From the NCBI GenBank assembly GCA_002118135.1, contig BDIU01000035.1, forward strand, positions 186,001 to 250,000: a DNA stretch of 64,000 nt, given 5' to 3'. Under the pieces are notes generated by a model that searched no databases, had not been told where the DNA came from, and was given only the letters and a program-made list of their open reading frames with translations. Below, piece after piece: positions 1 through 9,400 of this stretch. This stretch comes from Trebouxia sp. TZW2008 (lineage: Eukaryota > Chlorophyta > Trebouxiophyceae > Trebouxiales > Trebouxiaceae). The position numbers and the translations under genes were made by a program. The stretch's first letter is position 1; each line of letters starts with the position of its first letter.

Positions 1-986
1 AACTTTGTCATCTCACGCACACCAACTCAGGTGTGCTTCCCATGTATCATCAATTTCGGTTCAGGTGGTGATGTAAATGTCTTGTACCTTGCTCAGACTA
101 AACATACAGGCAGTCACTGCGTATGGGTTGAAGATCATTGACTGGTCATACAGCAGAATTCAAGCTAGCATGATCATTTGTCAATCCAGAGATGCAGCAC
201 TTGTAATGCTTAAATGTGTGGCAAGTTGAGATACATGTCACTGCATGTCAATGTTTCAGAAGTGCAGCACATTGACTTATCTGACTAGTTGAATTTGTTC
301 TGTGATCTGCAGGTTGCCAGTCATGCCCAAAAGTACTTTATAAGGTTGAACAGCATGAACAAAAAGGACAAGAGACGGTCCAGCATACATGACATCACAA
401 GTGTCAACCCACCCACAGGCGATATGACAGGTTAGTATCCAGCTCAACCTCACCTTGTGTTGATGAGCTGTCACAGCTGTCAATTACCTGTCATGTTGGC
501 TAACAGCGCTACTCTAACACTCTCCAGGCGGTCTTACAAATGCTGTCAATGTGCTCGCAATGTTGCATTGCTGCAGAGATAGTCATCTCCAGCGATTCAT
601 GCACTTTTGCTTAAAGCGAAGATGAGTGATTGGGCAAGGGTCTCATGCTCTCAGGGCAGCTCTGGCAGCGTGTGAAACCAAGTTTTGTCTCAGTTTTCTT
701 TATGGTCATGATTTGTATTCATCTCATAGCTGTGTGCTGCAGAGCACAGGCTGTGCACTGCTTCTGGAACCTGATGCTGTCTGAGGTCACTGCAATGCTG
801 AGCTGTGACGCTTCCCTGAAGCTTGGATGTTGTGTTCATTGCACAGGTGTCCAAACCAACATGATGGGCCTGAGCAACCCCTCCATGCAGCCTGGGATGA
901 TCCCAATTGGCAATCAGATGCACATGAATCCTCACATGGGAGTGCCCAGGAATATGCACCAGATGAACATGTCAGGCATGATGTAG
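1..986 (+). CDS. DIVARICATA-like SHAQKYF-class MYB transcription factor, C-terminal part (partial)
   Basis: Exons 1..30, 313..430 and 847..986; the gene begins left of the window. The first exon ends in RTPTQ, the second begins [12 protein letters not shown] and continues [14 protein letters not shown], and the last is Met/Asn/Gly-rich and ends at a TAG. Phases agree at both junctions (0, then 1 with G|GT giving Gly). VASHAQKYF followed by RRSSIHDIT is the signature of the second MYB repeat of plant DIVARICATA/I-box-type single-MYB factors, nuclear DNA-binding proteins. The R1-type repeat expected at the N terminus lies outside the window. The Met-rich tail ([16 protein letters not shown]) is not a known domain. 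The class assignment is firm from the motif; the regulatory role is not visible here. Confidence 0.88.
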
Positions 987-1570
987 CAGGCAGGCAGCTT
1001 ATGCATGCCACCGTCTGAGTGAATCAGTTGCAGTACAAGCAGATCAAGTCATGCACTTTCGATACCAGTATCTTTCAGCATCTGTTGTCTGATTCAGACA
1101 GTTTTGGAAGATGACAATTTTTGAGGATACTGACAGTTTTGAGCAAGCATCAATCGCAGCTAAGGCAGACATGGCAGAGACCTTGCAGGAGTGTCGTGAA
1201 ACAGAGCAGGAGGATTTGCTTGTTGTTGAGTGTTTGTGACAGAGTTGGAGAAAGTGAAGCAAAAAGGGGAAGATCTGCACTGGCTGTTGCCGCTACAGAT
1301 GCAACAGCAGTATCTGTTCTTGAGCCTAGTCTTGCCAGTGTTTGATTGAGCATGCAAGCTGTTGAGTTCAGCCCATTCTTTTTTTTAATCAGCTTGTGAT
1401 ACAGCTATGTTGATTTGTCACCATGCAAGTGCTGCATGTTGACTTACATTTCATAGCTGTGCACTTAGCTGTAGCTTGTTCAGCTTCAAACTGTTTAGTT
1501 GGCATCATTCCTGACATGAACATTCACTAAATTTGCGTTTGGTCTAATGCAGTAGCCATGCATCTCTGTG

Positions 1571-2543
1571 TCAGGCTTCTGTTTCCTGTAAAAGGGTCAC
1601 TTTCTGAGAACTGATATACTCTCTCAAGGCGCTGAGGTCCCGTCCACCTGCACAGGCAGCAGCTGGTAGGGCACCAGTACGAAAGCTGACATTGCTTATG
1701 GTCCTTCGAGGATGATTGAACTGACAGCAGTTGTCAGTACTACAGACAACCAAAGTCTCATTGGAAGAGAATTGATGTCGTAAGAACAAGCAGCAGAGGG
1801 CATGTGCAGCAGCTCAATTGTGACCAGGACAAAAGCTGACTTTGCGCATGGTCCACTGTCGGTGATGAGGCTCAAAGCAGTTATCATTGATACAAACCTC
1901 ATTCGTTCCAGCAGAGTACCAATGCTAGCAAGAGCAAAACGCATCAGGCGCATGCAATGTTGACATATGCAACAGAACCTGCATTACCTCTGTAAGCCTC
2001 GATTTCCTCACCATCATAAAATAGCTTCAATGTCGGGTATCCACCAATCTGCATCCAGTAAAAAGCAGTAATGCTAGGTTCCTCTGGTGCTGCAGCATTT
2101 GCATAACTCACCTTTGCTTCTGTGCATACAGCCTTGGCTTTTGTACAATCCACATGCGCGATGACCACGTCTGAGTCATTTTCAAAGCTTTGTCCCAGCT
2201 CACCCCACGCTGGTGCAAGCCTTTTGCAATGCCCTGTATAGCAAACACATCACAACCGATGTGCCTGTGGGCGCACAGCAGCGTCTGCGCTTGGACTTCA
2301 ATCTTACCGCACCACGGAGCATAAAACTTCACAAAGTAAAGCTTGCCATCCCCAACCTGCAGAATTACTCAGCTTTTGCATGGCGTGCTCCTTTCTGCGC
2401 TGGCGCAATACTGGATCAATGCACCTTACCTTCTCGCTGAAGTTTTTGCCCAGGTCAGCGACGTGTGATGACCCGAACTGATCTGATGCAGTCGAGGCAG
2501 TCAGGACCGCAGCAAACACGGACAAGACGCCGAATACTCTCAT
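1571..2543 (-). CDS. Small protein disulfide isomerase-like protein with one thioredoxin domain (PDIL5-1-like)
   Basis: Exons read on the minus strand: 2543..2430, 2356..2308, 2233..2112, 2048..1988, 1647..1571. All phases match and give 140 residues. Residues 1-20 form a signal peptide (MRVFGVLSVFAAVLTASTAS). The thioredoxin fold follows, with active site FYAPWCGHC (Cys54 and Cys57), then CTKAKAVCTEAK, the cis-Pro segment IGGYPTLKLFYDGEE and GRDLSALREYI. Length and the VCTxxxIxxYPT pattern match the plant PDI-like 5-1 class, which catalyses disulfide exchange in the secretory pathway. No C-terminal KDEL-type retention signal is present (it ends QETEA), so retention in the ER is uncertain. 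The start codon lies about 240 bp from the divergent F-box-like gene, or under 90 bp if that gene uses its upstream ATG. Confidence 0.9.
1650..1950. repeat. Two-copy tandem duplication (about 150 bp) in the last PDI intron
   Basis: The block starting near 1654 (gcagcagctggtag, then accagtacgaaagctgac) recurs near 1804 (gcagcagctcaattg, then accaggacaaaagctgac). Both continue with similar text including a catggtcc or tatggtcc element and a cagttrtca element. The first copy overlaps the acceptor of the terminal exon, so the duplicated unit carries a splice-acceptor region. Confidence 0.7.
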
Positions 2544-2785
2544 CGTGGCTTGAGTTTTAACGCAGTAGCAAGTAGCAGCTTTGCGAGTCTGATAGGTGTC
2601 CAAGGCAGTGCTTGGGCAAGCGCGATTACATGCAACAGCGTCGAGGTGCCTTAGTCATCTTCTCGGTACTGTACTCGGAAGCTTGCCCAACAGGCCCTGT
2701 TCGAGCACGAAGCGTCTGTAGGGAGCCGAACCTTTGTCACTATAAGTCAGCAAGATGCTTGAAGCCGTGCCACTATCCGCGCAAG
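2544..2785. promoter_or_regulatory. Divergent promoter region between the PDI-like and F-box-like genes
   Basis: The PDI-like gene starts at 2543 on the minus strand and the F-box-like gene at 2786 (or 2630) on the plus strand, leaving at most 242 bp for both promoters. No clear TATA box is visible; short CG-containing runs are present. Assignment as a shared promoter rests only on gene geometry. Confidence 0.4.
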
Positions 2786-3883
2786 ATGGACTTGGTGACA
2801 GGAGTCGAGAAGGCCGTCCCCCCTTGCAACCAGATCTCTGTGAGGGTACGTCTAGTGTTTTGTCGCTATTTGACGCCATGCTCAGCAGCGCGATCTGTTG
2901 GTGCGGGAAGTGCCAGGGCAGCTGCTCTGTTCGTAGGTCGATCTCTCCTTGATTTACCTGCCGCTTTGCTAAGTGAGATCACCAAGCACTTGGACGTCTG
3001 CTCCCAGCGCAACTTCTTCATGACCAATCCTCAGCTATACAGCAAATGGCAGCTGCAGATATCGCCGCAAGATTCTGATTGGCATTTCCTGAAGCGCTCA
3101 TTGGATATACTTGTGGCTAGTGAGAATGGTGACCCGCAAAACCTTGAAGCAGCTGGCATTAGCGTGTACAGTCAAGATGCTTCCTGGGCTCAGATAACAT
3201 GTCTACCAGGCCAGTCTGGCTTCATGCTTGACATCAGGAGAATATCATCTGGTGAGCAGCAGACAGAGGGTGCTGGGTTTCACGCCAAGCTGACATTTGA
3301 ACAGTTGTGGCACAGATTAGCCAGCATGCCAGGCTTGAGCAGTGCCACACTGCTTTGCAAATCACAATCTGTGACGAATCCAGCAGTGCCTGAGAACCAG
3401 CTGCAGCTGAAAGCTCTAACACAGGGTCTTTTCAATTTGCTGCTGGCTTTCGAGGGCTACCTTCTACTTAAGCTTCCTAATGTAAGTGGGACTGTGAATG
3501 GACCTGATTTGACAATCAAGCACAAAAGCTGCAGAGGCTCATCGTGTTGGTCAATGGATTATGAACCATGCACTTCAAACCCTCCAGCGTTGCAATGGGA
3601 CTGCTTCCCGCGGCGAGTTGATGGAGTGAATGCAGTATTTTTCAGCAGAAACACTCATCAGGAATTGTGGAATGAGCAAGAGAGTTACGATGAGGCATGG
3701 TGTGAGTTTGATCCTGGTGAAACAAAAACAGATTTTGCATACAAGGGCAACGTAGACATAGATGCCTGGGTGTCGGAGCAGCATGAAAGAGCTGATGACT
3801 GGATGGCTGTGCACCAAGGAATGGACGATGAAGACTTTGAAATAATGTATGATGAGGATGAGGACTTCGCGATTTTCGATTGA
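2786..3883 (+). CDS. F-box-like protein of unknown target
   Basis: A single open frame from ATG 2786 to the TGA at 3883 (365 residues); an in-frame ATG at 2630 would add 52 residues. I prefer 2786 because it leaves room for a promoter and the extra residues look non-coding. About 50 residues in, the text SLLDLPAALLSEITKHLDVCSQRNFF fits the F-box pattern (LxxLPxxLLxxIxxxL). F-box proteins usually recruit substrates to SCF ubiquitin ligases through Skp1. After the F-box there is an unrecognised region with scattered Trp and Cys and no obvious Kelch, LRR or WD repeats. The tail is strongly acidic (DDEDFEIMYDEDED). A short intron near 2840-2940 cannot be excluded. Function beyond the F-box is unknown. 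Confidence 0.6.
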   Translation: MDLVTGVEKAVPPCNQISVRVRLVFCRYLTPCSAARSVGAGSARAAALFVGRSLLDLPAALLSEITKHLDVCSQRNFFMTNPQLYSKWQLQISPQDSDWHFLKRSLDILVASENGDPQNLEAAGISVYSQDASWAQITCLPGQSGFMLDIRRISSGEQQTEGAGFHAKLTFEQLWHRLASMPGLSSATLLCKSQSVTNPAVPENQLQLKALTQGLFNLLLAFEGYLLLKLPNVSGTVNGPDLTIKHKSCRGSSCWSMDYEPCTSNPPALQWDCFPRRVDGVNAVFFSRNTHQELWNEQESYDEAWCEFDPGETKTDFAYKGNVDIDAWVSEQHERADDWMAVHQGMDDEDFEIMYDEDEDFAIFD

Positions 3884-5890
3884 ATGCCATCAGAAGGATG
3901 ATTGATTCAGGCTGAACAGGCTTCTGTGAATTTACCTGTACATTTCAATATGTGTCAGCAGCACTACTCGTTTGGCACATAAAGCACATACTATTAGTAC
4001 TAGTGCTGTTGTTACATGCAAGCTGTACAGCTACCCAGCAAAGGTTTCATCGGCCATGAACAGCCATCAGAGGCAGCGCAAGATATGCAAAATCTGCTCC
4101 AGTACACTAGTAGAACTACTACCAGTCATGTTAACAGCAATGTTGCTGCATCTGATGTCTGAGCTGCGCCAGCAGACATGTTGAAAAGCAGCGACAACAT
4201 CCTTGCATCAGTATGGCGATCTATTGCAGCAGTGAAGGCTTAGCTAAGCAATTGCAACAATGTCATAAATTTGTTGCGCATCATGATTGTGCATGAGCTC
4301 GGATGAGGTAGCACTGGGGATCTGACAGGTCAAATCAGGTGCCATGCGAAAATGTTCACGATCACAGCACAGCTCTGCCTCTTCAGCCGCTGGTCAGACG
4401 TGTAGACGCTTTGTTTGAAGTGCAATTCAAGCTCATTGATATTGTCAGATTGCATGTGAGAGCGTGTTTCTGCTTGCGTGGCGTTTGAACCCCTCAGCCA
4501 TGCAGCTGCTGTTACACTGACCGGCACGTGCTCGCACATGTGCGAGTAACCGCTCGTGAACCTTGAGTTCACATGAACAAGCGATGACTTGAGGATTACT
4601 TTGCAGTCTTGGCCCTTGCAGGTGAGCTAGCTTCTGCGCAACGACGACATTCTACCAACCACATTCAGGTGCATTGACACACATGTGCAGGCGCAGAAGG
4701 GTCTGGAAGCGAATTTTCGCATCGGCAGTGCCATTCTTTGGGCGATGTGGTACTGCTACTTTCTCGCTAGCAAGGAACGAGCATGCTGAGGCCGTCACAC
4801 GACACCTGATGCATCAACTGCAAGTTCAGGTTTTGAATGCCATAGTCGGCTCTGGGCGTTTGGGGCTGCACACTGAAAGCCACAAAGCTTGCATTCGGGC
4901 GGGCTCATGTTTGCCAAAATCAAACTTTCTTCATCAATGCAAGCGTTATCAGGCATGTTCAAAAAAGATTGGATTGCAGCTTAGAAAGCTTACAAAACAA
5001 AGGGCTCTATTCGAGGAAATTGCAAGTTCACCAACAGATCCGTGCCTCGATTCAAGCGGGAGTCCGGCAGCTGCCTCAAGTGGACAGCAGCTTCAGCTCT
5101 CTCGAGCCCGACATGCCGCCACGTCTCATAAAGCTGGCGGGAATCCAGAGTTCATTTACGAAATCGCGAGCAAATGATCGTCACGTGGGGGCTCAAGTCA
5201 TACGAAGCATTGTCGCTTCCCTTGTCGCAACAGCCCCACTTTTGCAGTACCGAGAGGCGATCAGCAGAAGCCTCGCGCGCCTTCACATACGTGCACTGTC
5301 TCGTTGCACAGCTTGGACTTGCCAAATGTCACGCTGCAATGCAGTGAAGACCTGCGCTTGAAAGTCAGGTCCCAAGCGCCAGTCCGTGTTTGCTGGTCAG
5401 TCCTGTGCACTGCCGGACGCGCTGTCGGTCTCCCCCGCGGCTTGCCTTTGCATGCTGCAGGCTACAGATTTTCACCCTTTGCCTTCGTACGCAGTTGACG
5501 CGGGGCTTCGTCGAGATTCTCTGGCGCGCTGTGTGGCATGTTGCAGTCGTATATTGGCGAAAAGTATCGTTAAGGCCGTTACAGGCAAGGTCCGAATTTG
5601 TACCTGTGCAAGTGGTGCCCATGACCAGAAGTGCTGCTCGGCACCTATAGCTTCTGCTGCACATGGGTGTCTGCAAGTTGTCGAAGCCGTGTTCGCACAT
5701 ACTGTGCAACGCTTGGAAAGCTGAGGCGTTTCGGGTTGCGCCGCGCCTTCAGCTTGCGTCTTGGCTGCAGGCCTGTTGCCGTTTCTGGCACTGTAGCCAA
5801 GCCAGGGAACAGTGTTCTCTGCGAATTCCCGGCCTACACAGCCCGCGCTACGAGTGGTGCCACCCTGCACTCGCGGGATCTTGACGCGGC
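3884..5890. other. Intergenic stretch, no supported gene
   Basis: About 2 kb between the F-box-like stop and the polyQ gene start. Several overlapping frames stay open on both strands between 4670 and 5890 in a more CG-rich part, the longest being 167 codons from 4674. None shows a recognisable motif or phase-consistent splice chain. The right part (about 5000-5890) probably holds the promoter and 5' UTR of the polyQ gene. No tRNA or other RNA gene was recognised. Confidence 0.4.
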
Positions 5891-6365
5891 ATGAGCACTA
5901 GCTCACAAGAAACACATGACGAAGGTCCAAAGGTGAGCTACTCCAGCCTGAAGTGCGGTACTGCCACTGCCGCTCTGTCGAAAGCCCGCTTGCTGCCCCT
6001 GACTGCGTCTGCATCCAGCTTATCTGGCTGTCGCAGGCTTCTGAGGCCCAGCAAAACCACGGTGCGCTGACAGCTAAGCCAGGAACGTCAACACCAAGTC
6101 AAGAAAGCACCGAAGCAGGCAGCAAACTTGAATATGGTAAAGTCACGCTCAGATGCTCAGCAAAGTCAAGTGCGCATGACACGCTACAGAGTACTGACCT
6201 GCCTTTGTGTACACAGGTCAAAGCCAGCAGCAGACAGACAAGGGTGCTGCTAGCAGTAAGAAGCGCAAGTTGGGGGATGCTACAGGCACAGATGCGGCAT
6301 GCACAGCAGAAGACGAGCAGCACTCTTGTCAGTCAGCTTTCCAGCACTCTTGTTGCATCCCAACT

Positions 6366-6440
<75 letters not shown>

Positions 6441-9400
6441 CTGCCCCAGCATGTGCGCAAGCCAGCCCCTGTTAACACTACACATGCCATGCAGATGCTG
6501 CTAAACGCAGTACAGACGCATGAGCAGATGCACCAGAGTAGCAAACCTCAGAAGCATCACACAGAGGTAGACGGCCCTAGCAACCTTCAGATCAATGCTG
6601 GTCAACAGGCTTTACAGCAGCAACCTGCTGGTGGTCTTGTTCACCAAGCCCAACAGACTGCATTTGATGCTGAAATCAGGACTCAGCCTGCCCTCAATAA
6701 AACGCCTCAGCACAGCCAATTTGCTTTTCAGCCTGCTCAGAATAAGCCAAGGCATAGCGTTTTGCAAGCAGCTAACCCGGTGAACGCCATGTATGCACCC
6801 ACCAAGCCATCAGGCAAAGTTAGCATGCAGCTGATTAGAGACATCCAGCGTCTGCAGCTTTCAGAAATGGATTCTGACAGCGTTCAAGCTGCTCTTGAAT
6901 TCACTGATGCAGTTCAGCTTGGACCAGACAATGTGCTTAGCTCAGAGCACAGTGCATTGCTGCACACTCTAGAGGTTGGTCTTGGCAGATTGGAGGTGCT
7001 GCGTATCCTCACGCATCGACTTCAGAATAGCACTGGCCATGACTTGAGCAACGTCACAGGTAGCCTCATGCTCAACTATCGCTTGCTGGCCATCTCAGTA
7101 GTCATGCATAAAGGAAACACAGTGAATTTTCCAGCATGTATGCTTGCTATGCACCACAGGCACCAGTAGTGATCATAGTTGGCTCAATGCAGTATCTTGA
7201 CAATGGCCTGAGCAAGGAATTGCTGCACAACTCGTATGAGCTGAATATTAGCTTGCACTTGGCTTTGGCTTTGAGTTTACGCACGTGGCTCTTTCATGTT
7301 GCATGGGGTACAGTCATGTCTCTCTTGAGTGCACAGGGTCGCTTGATGCATGCGGCTCATGTCTCATGCACGTGTCTCATCAGTCTTGAGTGGGCACTCA
7401 GCTGGTCTGGGCTTTGCCAAACATTGGGAATGATGCGCAAAACTTGTTGATGCATGCGACTTGATGGTGATATAGGGGGGATTGAGTAATCTTGGTTCTG
7501 ACGCACAAGTTTCATCAGTGCACCATGATGCAGGCGGGCCAGCTCAGCTTCTGGAAGTGGTTCAAGACCTGCTGAAGGACATGGAGACAAGTCAGAGGCT
7601 GCTGCAACATGCAGAGCAGGCTGTCACTGCTCACAGACAAGCTGCCCTGTGGCATGTCGAGACATTGCACGCCTATCACAAGGCTTCACAAGAACATTGG
7701 CTGCAAAGCCAGCGGCTGCAGAGCATTGCAGCGGAGCGACAGAACCTGTTGCAGAGAATTATTCTGTAAGTTGCTTGACTTGCCGTCACTTTGCTTGGTC
7801 AGATCTGTGCCACAGGATTCTTGCAGTTGAGCTTGCTGCAGAGAAAGCTGTTGTCAGCTGCTTAACTAGACATGGCCATGCTTGCTTGATCAGCAAACGC
7901 TGTTGTCAGTTGTTTGACTATACTCAAGCACAACTTCTGGTCAGTGAAGGTTAAAGTGAGCTGTTTGATTAGACTCCAGCCCATCTTGTAGTGGCCTGAC
8001 CAGACTAGAGCATGCCTGCCTGGTCAGCAAGTGCTGCTCTAAGTCGCTTGCCTGCAGCTGGGCATGCCTGCTTGGTCAGTGAATGCTGGATTATGCTGCT
8101 TTGAGTAGACTTCAGCATGCTTGGGTACATAAGTTCAAGGCAGTCTCGCATCCATTCTTCTTTGCCGTGTTAGCATGGCGACAAAACACATGATCAGTGT
8201 TGAGACAAACCTTTTAGCCTGAAATGTTGCAGCCAGTAGCATCCCAGTAGTAATGGAGTACTCAAACCCTTTGTGACCCCGTCCTTTGAGCAAAGATTCA
8301 CCCCGTGACTTCACCATTGCATCCTGAAAACATGCCATGTCAGCGATGTATAATGCCAGTGTTGGCTGCCTGCAGGCTACCTGTAGAGCCTGCTGCCAGG
8401 GAGTTGCTTGAGTCATTTGAAAAGCTGCGCCAGAATGTGGCATCAGTGCTTGAAGCAGCAGCCAGCAAGGCTCAGCTGAATGGGGAGATGCAGTCAGCCC
8501 AAGCACAACTCATAGGCCAGGGGGTGTCTGGGGTCACCCCAAAGAACATGCTCAGCGGGGTTGTTGACTTGGTAAGGATTTTCACTCTCATGGTGTTGCT
8601 TATGATGTCTCACAAACAACGACTGCTCAAGATCACAGGGCCAAACTTCTGGTATTACGCAAAGTGAGCATACGCAAAGTATTGATTTTCAGGAACAGCG
8701 CAAACCCAGACTGGCAGAACGCTGGTATGACTTGCACAATGCACACAGCATGAAGCCAAGTGCGTGTCTCTGTCCTGACAGACTTTGAGTGTGTGTTTCA
8801 GCTTGTGGGTTGCATGTGAAAGCAATGAACATCATACGTTCTTGATGTGATGCCATGAACAAGCATGTCTGGCGGGACAAGATCTGTGCCACGCACATCT
8901 AGCACATCTGCTAGAAAGTGGAAATATGTCGATCAGCATTGCTGTTGTAATGTAGGTGGTGGACAGACCAGTGCGGCGCTTGAAGACTCTGCTGGACATC
9001 ATCCATGCCATTGCCAACACCAGGGCAGCTCTGCTTCTGGCCCTGGCGAGCGCCCTGCTGCCCTGGCATCAGCACGCTCAACAGCTGCAGCAACACCAGG
9101 TACAATGCTATCACCGCAGAAGGTGGCAGCGTGAGCTGCATGCATATGACTTTGCTATTGCTAGAACCGCCAAAAGGTGCTCGAGCAGCAATGCAATCTA
9201 GAGTAATCTCGTGTGCCCTGTTGCTTGGCCAGCATCATGGCATTCAAGGGCAGCTCAGGCACAATGTAGTATGTGATCATGGGATCCTGCACAGTGTATC
9301 AAAGACATAAGCCTTCTATACTTGCCAAACTGACAATGCTGCCTCAGTTGTTTGCCAAAGTGCAAGCTGCACACTGTCTGCTCTAACAAAATGTGCACTT

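Noticed and set aside
4674..5177. 167-codon plus-strand open frame, with overlapping frames to 5900
   Set aside because: No motif, no splice-phase chain, many overlapping frames on both strands in a CG-richer stretch; more likely promoter and 5' UTR of the polyQ gene.
5953..6504. Poly-Ser plus-strand frame over the CAG tract
   Set aside because: It is the shifted reading of the polyQ exon; the Gln frame is supported by matching phases on both sides and an NLS-like motif.
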